Positions 47,725-57,537 of a stretch of DNA of 64,000 bases are shown piece by piece. A program made the translations under genes and the position numbers. Below the pieces are notes generated by a model. That model was not told the origin of the DNA. It searched no databases and saw only the letters and a program-made list of their open reading frames with translations. Origin of the DNA: Gordonia terrae (GTDB lineage: Bacteria; Actinomycetota; Actinomycetes; Mycobacteriales; Mycobacteriaceae); assembly GCF_001698225.1 (NCBI RefSeq), contig NZ_CP016594.1:1240001-1304000 (forward strand), given 5' to 3'. Numbering within the stretch: position 1 is the stretch's first letter; each line of letters starts with the position of its first letter.

Positions 47725-48879
47725 ATGCGCGTCGCGATCGTCGCCGAGAGCTTCCTGCCCCAGATGAACGGGGTGGTCAACTCCGTCCTCCGGGTTGTCG
47801 ACCACCTCGAGTCCACCGGACACACCGCCGTCGTCATCGCACCCGACACCCCGCGCGGGGTGCCGGGTGGGCCGCGGCTGATCGGCCGCCGGACCCCGGT
47901 GCATCTGCTGCCCGCCGTGCAGGTGCCGCGGGTGACCTCGCTGCCGGTGGGCGTGCCGTCGCCGCTGCTGTACCGCACCCTGCGCGACTTCGAGCCGGAT
48001 GTGGTGCACCTCGCGTCGCCCTTCGTGGTGGGTGCCGCGGGCGCCGTCGCCGCCCGAGCGCTCGGGGTGCCGGTGGTGGCCGTGTTCCAGACCGACGTCG
48101 CCGGGTTCGCCGCCGCGTATCGGCTGGGTGCGGTCGAGAAGCTCGCCTGGCGCTACACGCGTCGCCTGCATGAGATGTGCGATCTCACCCTTGCGCCGTC
48201 GACGGCGACTCTCGAGGTCCTCGCCGCGCACGGTGTACCCCGGCTCGCACGATGGGGCCGCGGGGTCGACGTCGGTCTCTTCTCCCCGGACAAGCGCGAC
48301 CTGTCGTTGCGGGCGGACTGGCTGGGTACCGCCGACGACAAACTGGTGGTCGGATTCGTCGGCAGGCTCGCGCCCGAGAAGCACGTCGAGCGGCTCGCCG
48401 GACTGTCGGGCAACCCGAGGGTGCAGCTGGTGATCGTCGGCAACGGACCCGAACGGGACCGGCTCGAGCGGTTGATGCCGGATGCGGTGTTCACCGGCGA
48501 GCTGCGCGGCGAGGCCCTCGCCCGTGCGTACGCGAGCTTCGACGTGTTCGTGCACGCCGGCGAACACGAGACGTTCTGTCAGGCCATCCAGGAGGCGATG
48601 GCCAGCGGACTGCCGGTGATCGGCCCCGACGCGGGCGGCCCCCGCGACCTGGTGTCGGCGTTCCGCACCGGATATCTGCTGGAGGTCGAGGCCTTCGCCG
48701 CGAAGCTGCCCGCGATCGTCGAGTCCCTGCACGACGAGTCGGTGCGGTCGGCGTTCGGCCGCGCGGCGGTGCAGGCCGTTCGGGCGAGGACCTGGCCATC
48801 GGTCTGCGCGGAACTGGTGAACCACTACGCCGCGGTGACCGGCGGCGGGGTCGTGACCGAGGTGGGGCGACCGGCCTGA
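47725..48879 (+). CDS. mgtA: GDP-mannose-dependent alpha-mannosyltransferase (GT4)
   Basis: A 384-residue GT-B glycosyltransferase. The start MRVAIVAESFLPQMNGVVNS is the family's N-terminal strand and UDP/GDP loop. In the C-terminal half, VGFVGRLAPEKHVERL and the EX7E-like block HAGEHETFCQAIQEAMASG then PVIGPDAGG bind the sugar nucleotide. It matches Rv0557 (MgtA/PimB), which adds mannose in lipomannan and glycolipid synthesis. The true start is ATG 47725; the upstream open frame belongs to antisense of the peptidase. Conserved order menD-DUF3592-mgtA-menG supports the call. Confidence 0.9.
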   Translation: MRVAIVAESFLPQMNGVVNSVLRVVDHLESTGHTAVVIAPDTPRGVPGGPRLIGRRTPVHLLPAVQVPRVTSLPVGVPSPLLYRTLRDFEPDVVHLASPFVVGAAGAVAARALGVPVVAVFQTDVAGFAAAYRLGAVEKLAWRYTRRLHEMCDLTLAPSTATLEVLAAHGVPRLARWGRGVDVGLFSPDKRDLSLRADWLGTADDKLVVGFVGRLAPEKHVERLAGLSGNPRVQLVIVGNGPERDRLERLMPDAVFTGELRGEALARAYASFDVFVHAGEHETFCQAIQEAMASGLPVIGPDAGGPRDLVSAFRTGYLLEVEAFAAKLPAIVESLHDESVRSAFGRAAVQAVRARTWPSVCAELVNHYAAVTGGGVVTEVGRPA

Positions 48880-48938
48880 GGTGCGGGACCGGCGTCTGGG
48901 GCGACCCACCTCACGGCAGTCGGACGCGCATCGCCCGG

Positions 48939-48944
48939 TAGCGT
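48939..48944 (+). promoter_or_regulatory. Leaderless -10 box of menG (TAGCGT)
   Basis: TAGCGT ends 7 nt before the ATG at 48952, supporting that start over the in-frame GTG at 48943. Confidence 0.45.
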
Positions 48945-48951
48945 GATCGGC

Positions 48952-49689
48952 ATGGCATCGACGGGCGCGACACCACCGGAACAAGCGGGTCTGGGCGGGA
49001 CGAGTGTGGGCCGGGCGAGCCTGGAGAAGGACCCGGCCGAGGTCGCCGCGATGTTCGACGGCGTCGCCCGCCGCTACGACCTCACCAACACGGTCCTGTC
49101 GTTCGGCCGGGATCGCGGTTGGCGCAAGAAGACCCGTCGGGCCCTCGATCTACACCCGGGCGACATCGTCCTGGACCTCGCGGCGGGCACCGCGGTGTCG
49201 ACGGTCGAGCTGGCCTCGTCGGGTGCGCACTGTATCGCCGCGGACTTCTCGCTCGGCATGCTCAAGGCCGGAGCCCACCGGGACGTGCCGAAGGTCGCCG
49301 CCGACGCCCTGTCGCTCCCGTTCGCCGACGATTCATTCGACGCCGCGACCATCTCGTTCGGACTCCGCAACGTCAATGATGTGCCCACCGCGCTGGCCGA
49401 ACTCCGGCGCGTGCTGAAACCCGGTGGGCGGCTGGTGATCTGCGAGTTCTCGACGCCGACGCTGAAACCGTTCCGCACGGTGTATATGGAGTACCTGATG
49501 AAGGCGCTGCCCGCGGTCGCCACCAAGGTGTCGAGCAGCCCGGCGGCGTATGTCTATCTCGCCGAGTCGATTCGGGCCTGGCCGGACCAGTTCGCGCTCG
49601 GCGACCTGATCCGCGAGGCCGGGTTCTCCGGGGTGCGGTGGGAGAACATGACCGGTGGCATCGCCGCGATCCACTCGGCGCGGGCCTAG
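48952..49689 (+). CDS. menG: Demethylmenaquinone methyltransferase
   Basis: MenG (UbiE family) methylates demethylmenaquinone with SAM, the last core step to menaquinone. Signature [25 protein letters not shown] is near residue 33, motif I is [15 protein letters not shown], and the family C-terminal [20 protein letters not shown] is present. The protein has 245 residues. It corresponds to Rv0558. Its stop overlaps by 4 bp the convergent MpaB-type gene. Confidence 0.95.
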   Translation: MASTGATPPEQAGLGGTSVGRASLEKDPAEVAAMFDGVARRYDLTNTVLSFGRDRGWRKKTRRALDLHPGDIVLDLAAGTAVSTVELASSGAHCIAADFSLGMLKAGAHRDVPKVAADALSLPFADDSFDAATISFGLRNVNDVPTALAELRRVLKPGGRLVICEFSTPTLKPFRTVYMEYLMKALPAVATKVSSSPAAYVYLAESIRAWPDQFALGDLIREAGFSGVRWENMTGGIAAIHSARA

Positions 49690-50645
49690 GAGTTCGCGGC
49701 CCGCGGTGTCCCGGCGTCGTGCGACACCGGGCATCCCGGTGCGAACGTACCCAGGTCGTCGACGCGGAAACCGTCGGGGTAGCTGCGGACCTGCTTCGTC
49801 TGGCGCCCGAAGAGCGGTTCGGTCCGCGGTGAGGCGAACAGGCGGATGGCGAGTCCGCGTGCTTTGAGTCCGCCCCGCACCAGCACCCGTTCGACCGCCG
49901 TCGGCTTCGGGTATCCGAACGCCCCCAGGAGCCGATCGTCCATGAGCGCGAACGACATCCGACGCACCACCGCCCGCGGCAACAGTTTGTACGGCATGAA
50001 CGTGCCCAATAGATCCAAGGTGGCGTCGGCGACCGCGAGCGAGTCGGGACTGAACGCGAAATGGGCGGTCTCGTACTCGTCGTAGAACTTCTTGAAGTCG
50101 TCGTAGGTCTCGGGGATGTCCTTGATGCCCATCAACTGGCCGAGTCGACGGTAGTAGTTGGTGAGGCCGAGGATCTCGTGGTTGGTCAGTGAACGCCATT
50201 CGTAGGAGTTCACCCACTCGACCGGGCAGACGACGAAAGTGGCGAGCACGTAGACGAAGTCGTCGTTCGGGATGTCGTACATGCCGTGCATCTGGTTGAT
50301 GCGCCGGATGCCCGCGCGGCCGGCCGGGCTGTCGACCCCGTGCTCGATCGGGGCGTCGAGCAGCAGCACGGTGTCGTCGTAGCGCTTCTGGGTCGACTCG
50401 GTGAACTGGCTGGTCTTGTAGAGGAGGTCGCCGATCGAGGGCACCGCGTAGGTGCGGAAGAGGGCGAAACTCAACGCCTGCGTGATGCCCCAGGGGAACT
50501 CCTGGGTGCCGAGTGCGCGGGCGATGGCGGTCGGATCGCCGACGGCATCCATGCGGTCGATCTCGCCGCGCAGGTGATAGCGCTGGGCCAGCCGGTTCTG
50601 GAGGGCGTGCTTGGTTCGGGTGGCGAGAGTGGATGCGGCGGACAT
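49686..50645 (-). CDS. MpaB/DUF2236-family oxygenase
   Basis: A 319-residue protein of the family containing rubber oxygenase Lcp and mycophenolic-acid MpaB. The all-helical core shows [21 protein letters not shown] (heme-binding His and acidic helix), [21 protein letters not shown] and [14 protein letters not shown]. Members bind b-type heme and cleave C=C bonds. The substrate here is unknown, though its place between menG and menJ hints at an isoprenoid. It is controlled by a 50707-50736 palindrome. Confidence 0.8.
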   Translation of the reverse strand: MSAASTLATRTKHALQNRLAQRYHLRGEIDRMDAVGDPTAIARALGTQEFPWGITQALSFALFRTYAVPSIGDLLYKTSQFTESTQKRYDDTVLLLDAPIEHGVDSPAGRAGIRRINQMHGMYDIPNDDFVYVLATFVVCPVEWVNSYEWRSLTNHEILGLTNYYRRLGQLMGIKDIPETYDDFKKFYDEYETAHFAFSPDSLAVADATLDLLGTFMPYKLLPRAVVRRMSFALMDDRLLGAFGYPKPTAVERVLVRGGLKARGLAIRLFASPRTEPLFGRQTKQVRSYPDGFRVDDLGTFAPGCPVSHDAGTPRAANS

Positions 50646-50706
50646 CTTCCATCTCCTGGGTCGACTGGTGGCCTGATTCTGTCACAGGTGTGGCAGCGAC
50701 CACACG

Positions 50707-50736
50707 GTTGGAACATCATAGCCTGAACGTTCCAAC
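50707..50736. promoter_or_regulatory. Palindromic operator upstream of the MpaB-type gene
   Basis: GTTGGAAC (50707-50714) and GTTCCAAC (50729-50736) are a perfect inverted repeat with 14-bp spacer. On the minus strand the spacer contains TATGAT, a good -10 box. A dimeric regulator binding the arms would cover the promoter of the oxygenase gene. Confidence 0.6.
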
Positions 50737-50761
50737 GTGCACATCGGCGGATCCGCGGCGC

Positions 50762-52021
50762 TCAGGAGAACGGCGGACGCGGGTCGATCTGCCGGGAGAT
50801 GCGTCCGGCGGTGCGCCATGCGCGGGCCACCAGGTCGGCGTCCTCGGCGGTGATCAGGTTGCCCATGACCCGCACCACCATCGACATCAGTTGGGGGGAT
50901 CGAATGCCGGGCCGTCCGAGCGTGGGCACGGTCTTGGGCATGGTGAGCAGGCCGGCGAGGCGTCGGGCGGCGGAGAACGCGAGTCCGTAGTGCCCCACCA
51001 GGACATCACGCCACCGGTCGGTGTAGTCGTCGGTGCCCAGGAGTTCGACGGCGAGTCGTGCGGTCTCCAGGGCGTAGTCGATGCCCTCGCCGTTGAGTGG
51101 ATTGACGCATGCGGCGGCGTCGCCGATCAGCATCCAGTTGCGGCCGGCGACGCCGGAGACGGCACCGCCCATCGGCAGCAGGGCCGAGGTGATGCGGACG
51201 GGCGGCCCGTCGAGGGCCCACTCGTCGGTCACCATCGCGGCGTAATGTTCGAGGATCGGTCGAAGTGCCATGTGCGCCGGGCGTTTCGACGTCGCGAGGG
51301 CGCCGACGCCGACGTTGACCTGCCCGCCGCCGGCCGTGCCGAGGGGGAACACCCAGCCGTACCCGGGCAGCAGTCCGCCGTCGGGTCCGCGGAGTTCGAG
51401 GTGGGAGCCCATCCAATGTGAATCGGCCCGCGCGGACGGCGCGTACGCGCGGGCGGCCACACCGTAGGCGGTGTCCCGATGCCATTGCCGTCCCAGTGAT
51501 TTCCCGATTCCGGACCGGACGCCGTCGGCGACGACGAGGTCGGTCACCCGCATGGTGTGGGTGCCCGAGGGGGTCGCGAAGGTGACCGAACCCACCCGGT
51601 CACCGTCCATCTCGATGCCAACGGCCTTGACGCCCTGCACCATTCGCGCGCCCGTCGACACCGCGTGTTCGCGGATGGCGTCGTCGAACTCCGTTCGCGC
51701 CACCGCGCTCCCGTAGGCCGGGAACCGGCCCGAGGGCCACCGGACCTGTTGGCGTGCACCCCATCCGTTGAGCAGCAGGCCGTCGATGCGCGGACGATCG
51801 GCGAGAAGTGTGCCGAGCCCGAGTGCGTCGAGTTCGGCGACGGCGCGCGGGGTGAGTCCGTCGCCACACGTCTTGTCGCGCGGGAACACCGCGGCGTCGG
51901 CGAGGACCACGTCCCGGCCGGCGGCGACGGCGTGGGCGGCCGCCGCCGATCCGCCCGGTCCGGCGCCGACGACGAGGACGTCGGCGGAATCGGGGAAAGT
52001 GGGGGTCGTGTCCGTGCTCAC
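50762..52021 (-). CDS. menJ: Menaquinone reductase-like FAD oxidoreductase (geranylgeranyl reductase family)
   Basis: A 419-residue FAD protein. The dinucleotide motif is VLVVGAGPGGSAAAAHA, followed by PRDKTCGDGLTPRAV, the geranylgeranyl-reductase signature, and later MLIGDAAACVNPLNGEGIDYA for the second FAD contact. M. tuberculosis MenJ (Rv0561c) saturates the second isoprene unit of menaquinone; this gene sits next to grcC1 in the same place. The call rests on synteny plus family. Confidence 0.88.
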   Translation of the reverse strand: MSTDTTPTFPDSADVLVVGAGPGGSAAAAHAVAAGRDVVLADAAVFPRDKTCGDGLTPRAVAELDALGLGTLLADRPRIDGLLLNGWGARQQVRWPSGRFPAYGSAVARTEFDDAIREHAVSTGARMVQGVKAVGIEMDGDRVGSVTFATPSGTHTMRVTDLVVADGVRSGIGKSLGRQWHRDTAYGVAARAYAPSARADSHWMGSHLELRGPDGGLLPGYGWVFPLGTAGGGQVNVGVGALATSKRPAHMALRPILEHYAAMVTDEWALDGPPVRITSALLPMGGAVSGVAGRNWMLIGDAAACVNPLNGEGIDYALETARLAVELLGTDDYTDRWRDVLVGHYGLAFSAARRLAGLLTMPKTVPTLGRPGIRSPQLMSMVVRVMGNLITAEDADLVARAWRTAGRISRQIDPRPPFS

Positions 52022-52051
52022 CCGACCAGTATGTCCGGACCCCCGACGGGA

Positions 52052-52057
52052 TAGGCT
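52052..52057 (+). promoter_or_regulatory. Predicted -10 box of grcC1 (TAGGCT)
   Basis: TAGGCT lies upstream of grcC1, giving a transcript start near 52064 and a short 5' leader. It matches the boxes before menD and the DUF3592 gene. Confidence 0.35.
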
Positions 52058-52138
52058 CGCAGCAGGTGGGGTCTACGCGGCAATCGCGTGTCCGCCGTCG
52101 AGTATTTGCCGGATCAGACGAGATGGGGCCGCGTTTCC

Positions 52139-53155
52139 GTGAAGTCCACATTCGCCGGGGTTGACCTGGTGTCGGATGAGTTCGCCGACACGGTGCGCTC
52201 CTCGCTGCAGCGGGTCGAGGATCTGCTGCTCGCCGAACTCTCGTCGGGTGACGAGGTCATGACCGAGGCGGCGACCCACCTCGCGAAAGCCGGGGGAAAA
52301 CGTTTCCGGCCGATGTTCGCGATCCTGGCCGCCCAGTTCGGTCCGCGCCCGGACTCCGACGACGTCATCACCTCGGCGACGGTGGTGGAGATGATCCACC
52401 TCGCCACCCTCTACCACGACGACGTGATGGACGAGGCCGCCATGCGGCGCGGTGCGGCGAGTGCCAACGCACGCTGGACCAACAGCGTGGCCATCCTCTC
52501 CGGCGACTTCCTGTTCGCACGCGCCTCACGCCTCGTCTCGACGCTGGGTCCCGAAGCGGTGCGCATCATCGCCGAGACCTTCGCCGAACTCGTCACCGGG
52601 CAGATGCGCGAGACGGTCGGGGTCAAGCCCGGCGCCGACCCCATCGACCACTACCTGCAGGTCGTCTGGGAGAAGACCGGCTCGCTGATCGCCGCCGCCG
52701 CCCGTTTCGGCGCGATGGCCTCCGGGGCCACGCCCGATGACATCGAGCGGCTCTCGCGCATCGGCGACATCGTCGGCGTCGCCTTCCAGGTGTCCGACGA
52801 CATCATCGACATCAGCTCGGTGTCGGTGGAGTCGGGCAAGACCCCCGGCACCGATCTGCGCGAAGGCGTGCACACGCTTCCGGTTCTCTACGCCGTCGCC
52901 GGAGACGACGCGACGTCGGCCCGGTTGCGCGAACTGCTGGTCGCCGCCGATGGCACCGCCCGGCCGCTCACCGAGGACGCCGAGGTCGCCGAGGCGATCG
53001 AACTGCTCGGCTCGTCGGCGGGTATGACCGCGGCCCGGGCCAAGCTTCAGGAGTTCGCCGACGACGCGCACGCGATGCTCGCGGAGCTGCCGGAGTCGCC
53101 GGCCCACCGCGCGCTGGCGTCGCTGGTGGACTACACGATCGAACGCGTCGGCTGA
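52139..53155 (+). CDS. grcC1: Long-chain polyprenyl diphosphate synthase
   Basis: A trans-isoprenyl diphosphate synthase that makes the menaquinone side chain from IPP and allylic diphosphate. First Asp-rich motif: YHDDVMDEAAMRRG (about residue 82); second: VSDDIIDISS (about residue 214). KAGGKRFRP and GEVFK-like regions are also kept. GTG 52139 is chosen because mycobacterial GrcC1 begins shortly before the AGVDL strand; GTG 52088 is possible and gives 355 residues. It is paired with menJ divergently and matches Rv0562. Confidence 0.92.
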   Translation: MKSTFAGVDLVSDEFADTVRSSLQRVEDLLLAELSSGDEVMTEAATHLAKAGGKRFRPMFAILAAQFGPRPDSDDVITSATVVEMIHLATLYHDDVMDEAAMRRGAASANARWTNSVAILSGDFLFARASRLVSTLGPEAVRIIAETFAELVTGQMRETVGVKPGADPIDHYLQVVWEKTGSLIAAAARFGAMASGATPDDIERLSRIGDIVGVAFQVSDDIIDISSVSVESGKTPGTDLREGVHTLPVLYAVAGDDATSARLRELLVAADGTARPLTEDAEVAEAIELLGSSAGMTAARAKLQEFADDAHAMLAELPESPAHRALASLVDYTIERVG

Positions 53156-53182
53156 GGGCTTCGCCCAACCGCAGCGACGCGG

Positions 53183-54040
53183 TCACCGACCGTCGCGGGC
53201 CATCTCCTGCAATCTGCGGATGCGTTCGGCGGTCGGCGGGTGGGTGGCGAACATCTTGGCCATCCGGTCGGTGGCACGGAACGGGCTCTCGATCATCATG
53301 TGCGACTGCGCGGCGATGTCGGGCTGCGGCGGCAACGGGGCGGCCTGCACGCCCCCCGAGATCTTCGCGAGCGCCGACGCCAGGGCGAGAGGGTCCCCGG
53401 TGAGTTCGGCGCCGGACTGATCGGCCTGGAACTCGCGTGATCGGGAGACGGCCAGCTTCACCAGGGTGGCCGCGATCGGTCCCAGGAGTGCGATCAGCAG
53501 CATGGCCAGCGGGTTGGGCGCGTTGTCTCGACCGCCGAAAGCGCCCATGAACATCGCGAAATTGGCGAGGCCGCTGATCACCGCCGCCATCGCGCCGGCG
53601 ATGGAGCTGATGAGGATGTCGCGGTTGTACACGTGCGACAGCTCGTGACCCAGCACGGCGCGCAACTCGCGCTCGTCGAGCAGGTGCAGGATGCCGGTGG
53701 TGCAGCACACCGCGGCGTTCTTGGGGTTGCGACCCGTGGCGAACGCATTCGGTGACTCGGTGGGGGAGATGTAGAGCGCGGGCATCGGCTGATGTGCCGT
53801 CGTCGCCAGCTCCCGCACGATGCGGTACATGACCGGCGCCTGCAGTTCGGTGACCGGCTGTGCGTGCATCGCCTTCAACGACATCTTCGCGCTGTTGAAG
53901 TAGACGTAGGCATTCATGCCGACGGCGACGACCACCGAGCCCCAGAGGATCAGAGGGCTCTGGAACATCGCGCCGATGCCGACGATGATCGCCGACATCA
54001 GGCCCAGCAGAGCCGCCGTCTTCAAGCCGTTGAAATGCAT
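53183..54040 (-). CDS. htpX: HtpX-type membrane zinc metalloprotease
   Basis: A 285-residue M48 protease. The zinc motif is [12 protein letters not shown] (HExxH, about residue 143) and the third ligand Glu is in the [10 protein letters not shown] segment. Four hydrophobic helices anchor it. It degrades misfolded membrane proteins in stress. It matches Rv0563 and converges with grcC1. Confidence 0.93.
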   Translation of the reverse strand: MHFNGLKTAALLGLMSAIIVGIGAMFQSPLILWGSVVVAVGMNAYVYFNSAKMSLKAMHAQPVTELQAPVMYRIVRELATTAHQPMPALYISPTESPNAFATGRNPKNAAVCCTTGILHLLDERELRAVLGHELSHVYNRDILISSIAGAMAAVISGLANFAMFMGAFGGRDNAPNPLAMLLIALLGPIAATLVKLAVSRSREFQADQSGAELTGDPLALASALAKISGGVQAAPLPPQPDIAAQSHMMIESPFRATDRMAKMFATHPPTAERIRRLQEMARDGR

Positions 54041-54199
54041 CGGGTCCTCGTCTGTCCGGCGCCGCGGGTCTCGGGCTCCTCGGGCCGGTGCCGGACAACC
54101 CGCTGCCGGCCGAGGAGTGCTGGCGCCCTCATCCAGTCAAACGACGCAGCACCCGTCTGGGTTTCCGCGGACGGATTCCGGTTCGGGCGCAGGCGCGGA

Positions 54200-54691
54200 T
54201 CAGCGGTAGTTGACGAACTGCAGGGCGATGCCGAAGTCCTCGCCCTTGAGCAGCGCGATGACCGCCTGCAGGTCGTCGCGCTTCTTGCTCGACACACGCA
54301 GTTCGTCGCCCTGGATCTGCGCCTTGACGCCCTTGGGGCCCTCGTCGCGGATCTTCTTGGAGATCTTCTTGGCGTGGTCGGAGTCGATGCCCTGCACGAG
54401 CGAGCCCGTGATCTTGAAGGTCTTGCCCGAGCCGACGACCTCGCCGGCGTCGAACGCCTTGAGGGAGATGTCGCGGCGGATCAGTTTCTCCTTGAACACC
54501 TCGAGGCCCGCCTGCGCGCGCTCCTCGGCGTCGGAGGTAATCACGATGTTCTCCTCGCCGGACCACTCGATGCCGGTGTTGGTGCCGCGGAAGTCATACC
54601 GCTGGGACAACTCCTTGGCAGCCTGGTTGAGGGCGTTGTCGACCTCCTGGCGGTCGATCTTGCTCACCACGTCGAACGATGAATCAGCCAT
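54200..54691 (-). CDS. yajQ: YajQ-family (c-di-GMP-binding) protein
   Basis: A 163-residue protein. Family features: [20 protein letters not shown] at the start, [15 protein letters not shown], and [16 protein letters not shown] near the end. YajQ proteins bind c-di-GMP or tRNA/nucleotides in different bacteria, so its ligand here is open. It matches Rv0566c. With the GGDEF and EAL proteins in the window it completes a possible signalling set. Confidence 0.9.
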   Translation of the reverse strand: MADSSFDVVSKIDRQEVDNALNQAAKELSQRYDFRGTNTGIEWSGEENIVITSDAEERAQAGLEVFKEKLIRRDISLKAFDAGEVVGSGKTFKITGSLVQGIDSDHAKKISKKIRDEGPKGVKAQIQGDELRVSSKKRDDLQAVIALLKGEDFGIALQFVNYR

Positions 54692-54818
54692 GTCCGACAG
54701 GGTATGTCATGGCCATGGGAGTCCGGTTGACCAGCCGGTTTGCGCGTGGACGTGGTGTTCGTTGTATTCTTCACGGCGTTGTTCGAACGGCTGTCGCGAC
54801 GGCCTGGGAGAGCGGCAC

Positions 54819-54899
54819 GGCAGGTTGCCCGAGCGGCCAAAGGGAGCGGATTGTAAATCCGTCGCGCAAGCTACATAGGTTCGAATCCTATACCTGCCA
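54819..54899 (+). tRNA. tRNA-Tyr (GTA)
   Basis: GGCAGGT (54819-54825) pairs with ACCTGCC (54892-54898). The anticodon GTA lies in GATTGTAAATC. There is a long variable arm, as in tyrosine tRNAs. Discriminator A at 54899; CCA is not encoded. Confidence 0.95.
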
Positions 54900-55016
54900 C
54901 AGCGTGGTCCATCTTCGCGAAACTGCACTTCAGACGGTCTCCGACCAGCGATTTGTCTAGCGCAGACGCGAGTGTGTAACCTCGTTAAGGCTCTCGGGCT
55001 CAACCGCCCGGGGCAC

Positions 55017-55089
55017 GCCCCCTTAGCTCAGTCGGCAGAGCGTTTCCATGGTAAGGAAAAGGTCGACGGTTCGATTCCGTCAGGGGGCT
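55017..55089 (+). tRNA. tRNA-Thr (GGT)
   Basis: GCCCCCT (55017-55023) pairs with AGGGGGC (55082-55088). The anticodon stem TTTCC/GGAAA encloses ATGGTAA, giving GGT. It heads the thrT-metT-rpmG-hadAB-trpT-secE block. Confidence 0.95.
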
Positions 55090-55110
55090 CGCTGGACGAG
55101 AAGTCCGCGG

Positions 55111-55184
55111 GGCGGTGTAGCTCAGCTGGTTAGAGCGCACGACTCATAATCGTGAGGTCGAGGGATCGAGTCCCTCCACCGCTA
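55111..55184 (+). tRNA. tRNA-Met (CAT)
   Basis: GGCGGTG (55111-55117) pairs with CACCGCT (55177-55183), with a G-U at the first position. Anticodon CAT lies in CGACTCATAATCG. The T-loop is ATCGAGT, slightly unusual at its first base. Confidence 0.93.
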
Positions 55185-55277
55185 CACATCGGGTCCGACC
55201 GGAACCGAGCGCAAGGGTCGCAAGCCCTGAGGGAACTTCCGAACCCGACCACGTACCACCCGAAAGAAGGCAATCAA

Positions 55278-55445
55278 GTGGCCTCCTCAACAGATGTTCG
55301 CCCCAAGATCACCTTGGCCTGCGAGGTGTGCAAGCACCGTAACTACATCACGAAGAAGAACCGCCGCAACGATCCCGATCGCCTCGAGATCAAGAAGTTC
55401 TGCCCGAACTGCGGCAAGCATCAGGCGCACAAGGAATCGCGCTGA
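55278..55445 (+). CDS. rpmG: 50S ribosomal protein L33
   Basis: A 55-residue ribosomal protein. Two CxxC pairs (CEVC near residue 15 and CPNC near residue 43) make it the zinc-binding (C+) form. The start is GTG 55278 after AAAGAAGG. It follows tRNA-Thr and tRNA-Met, as Rv0634B does. Confidence 0.95.
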   Translation: MASSTDVRPKITLACEVCKHRNYITKKNRRNDPDRLEIKKFCPNCGKHQAHKESR

Positions 55446-55542
55446 CGCTGTCGTCGGCCTTTCCGAAGTACATCCAGCAGCGGGCTGCCTCTCCACGAGG
55501 CGGCCCGTCTTGCTGTGGTGGGCCCGAAGGGAGTAGTGCTCA

Positions 55543-56640
55543 ATGTCACAGGTAAGCGGAGCCGAGATCCAGGATCGTGCGGACGAGGCGTCGAACGGTG
55601 GTGCAAAGCCGACTCCCGAGGAGATCGCCGCCCACACCCAGAGCCTCGTCGGGTTCCACTACACCGTCGACGACTACTACGAGATCGGCCGCGAGGAGAT
55701 CCGTAAGCACGCCATGGCCGTGCAGGATGCGCATCCCACGCACTGGAGCGAGGAAGGCGCCCGGGCCTTCGGCCACGACCGCCTGATCGCCGCGCCCACC
55801 TACGTGTCCGTGCTCGGCATCATCGCCCAGCGCAAGCTGTTCGAGGACGTCATCACCGGCTACGACATGTGGCAGATCATGCAGACCGATCAGCGCCTGG
55901 TCTACCACCAGCCGATGAAGGTCGGGGATCGTCTGATCTGCGACGTCTCCCTCGAATCGTTCCGGCACGTCAGCAGCCCCGAGATGATCGACCTGATGGT
56001 CACCAAGAACGTCATCTGGAACCAGTACGACGAGCCGGTCATGACCACCTGGACGTCGTTGGCCGCGCGCCCCGGCATGGATGTCGATCCAGAACTCGAG
56101 GCCTCCCTCGACCACGTGATGATCAAGGTCGACGCCATCGGCGAATCCGGCCACACCGTCGAGCCGAAGGCCGGTCGTTATGACCTCGACGACCCGACGC
56201 AGTCGCCCGGCGCCTTCGGTGCCGTCGACTTCGACACCCTCGCCGTGGGCCAGGAACTGACGCCCAAGCGCTACCTGCTCACGCGCGGCAACCTCGCGAA
56301 CTATGCGGGCGTCGCCGGCGATCCCAACCCGATCCACTTCTCCGACCACGTCGTGAGCGCGGCCGGGATGGACGACGTGGTCGCCCACGGCATGCAGACG
56401 ATGGGGCTCGGCGCGAGCTACGTCTCCGAGTTCATCGGTGACCCGGCTGCCTTCTGCGAGTACAACGTTCGTTTCACCAGTCCGGTCTACGTCCCCGCCG
56501 ACGACAGCGCGGCGGTCGACTTCACCGGCAAGGTCAAGTCCCTTGATCCCGCGACCCGCCGCGGGACCATCGCGATCACGGCCAAGCAGGGCGATCGCCG
56601 CATCTTCGGTCGCGCCCAGGCCGTCATCCAGTTCAACTGA
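55543..56640 (+). CDS. hadAB: Fused (3R)-hydroxyacyl-ACP dehydratase HadA-HadB
   Basis: A 365-residue protein with two hotdog domains: HadA-like (about 35-180, FHYTVDDYYEIGREEIRKHA) and HadB-like (about 225-365). The HadB half keeps the hydratase-2 catalytic motif GDPNPIHFSDHV (Asp and His). In M. tuberculosis, HadA (Rv0635) and HadB (Rv0636) are separate and act in FAS-II elongation of meromycolic acids. Here they are one chain, and hadC is absent before tRNA-Trp. This is the Gordonia/Rhodococcus-type arrangement. Confidence 0.92.
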   Translation: MSQVSGAEIQDRADEASNGGAKPTPEEIAAHTQSLVGFHYTVDDYYEIGREEIRKHAMAVQDAHPTHWSEEGARAFGHDRLIAAPTYVSVLGIIAQRKLFEDVITGYDMWQIMQTDQRLVYHQPMKVGDRLICDVSLESFRHVSSPEMIDLMVTKNVIWNQYDEPVMTTWTSLAARPGMDVDPELEASLDHVMIKVDAIGESGHTVEPKAGRYDLDDPTQSPGAFGAVDFDTLAVGQELTPKRYLLTRGNLANYAGVAGDPNPIHFSDHVVSAAGMDDVVAHGMQTMGLGASYVSEFIGDPAAFCEYNVRFTSPVYVPADDSAAVDFTGKVKSLDPATRRGTIAITAKQGDRRIFGRAQAVIQFN

Positions 56641-56881
56641 CCCGATCGTGGGCTGTGCCATCGGCTCGCGGAGGGACGGGTGTACGGTCGTCGGGGGAGC
56701 GGAGGCGAGCTCGTTTTGGGTCCACCGCCCCGGTGATCTACACTGAAGTGTCTGATTGATTCAGACTTGCGCGCTACCCATAGGGTGGCGCGTTGGTTTT
56801 GTCGGCGACGAAACGCCGGCGGGTCGCGAGACCGGATCGAGAAAGACGGCAACGCCGACCACCCCGGTGGGGGCGTCGCAA

Positions 56882-56954
<73 letters not shown>

Positions 56955-56993
56955 CCCTGGTGAAGGGCACACGCTGACGAGAGGACCGCGAAG

Positions 56994-57467
56994 TTGAGCA
57001 AGCGAGACCGGGCCGCCCGCGCCAAAGACGCCGCAGAGGGTTCTGCGGCCGATTCGGCTGCGGCTGAGCTCGACGGTCGCGACGAGGCCACCGACGCGGG
57101 AACGGTCGACGAGACGTCGACCGAGACCGCCAAGGAGCTGCGTCCGTCCGGTAAACGCTCTGCTCGCGGGCGTCGCTCGTCGGCGGGTGCAACCGATGGT
57201 GACACCGACTCCGGATCGGGGTCGGTCGCCGTCAAGGAACGCAAGACCAAGAAGAAGGCGTCTGCCGGGGAGAGCCGGAATCCGATCGTCAAGATCTGGC
57301 TCTTCCTGACGCAGGTCGTCGCCGAGCTGAAGAAGGTCATCTGGCCTACGCGGCGCGAGATGATCACCTACACGATCGTCGTGCTCGTGTTCGTCATCGT
57401 GATGACCGCGTTCATCTCCGGCCTCGACCTCGCCTTCGCCAAGGGCGTCCTCTGGTTGTTCGGCTGA
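56994..57467 (+). CDS. secE: Preprotein translocase subunit SecE
   Basis: A 157-residue SecE with a long, charged, low-complexity N-terminal extension (about 1-95). The conserved core is QVVAELKKVIWPTRREMITY, then one transmembrane helix (about 123-150). It joins SecY and SecG in the translocon. The start is TTG 56994 (SKRDRAARA) after GAGAGGA. nusG follows after 70 bp. Confidence 0.95.
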   Translation: MSKRDRAARAKDAAEGSAADSAAAELDGRDEATDAGTVDETSTETAKELRPSGKRSARGRRSSAGATDGDTDSGSGSVAVKERKTKKKASAGESRNPIVKIWLFLTQVVAELKKVIWPTRREMITYTIVVLVFVIVMTAFISGLDLAFAKGVLWLFG

Positions 57468-57537
57468 CCCACGCGGTGGGCTCGGCCGGCGACGAGGAGT
57501 ACGACCGCCAGATGAACCATAAGGAGCGTGGGCTGCA

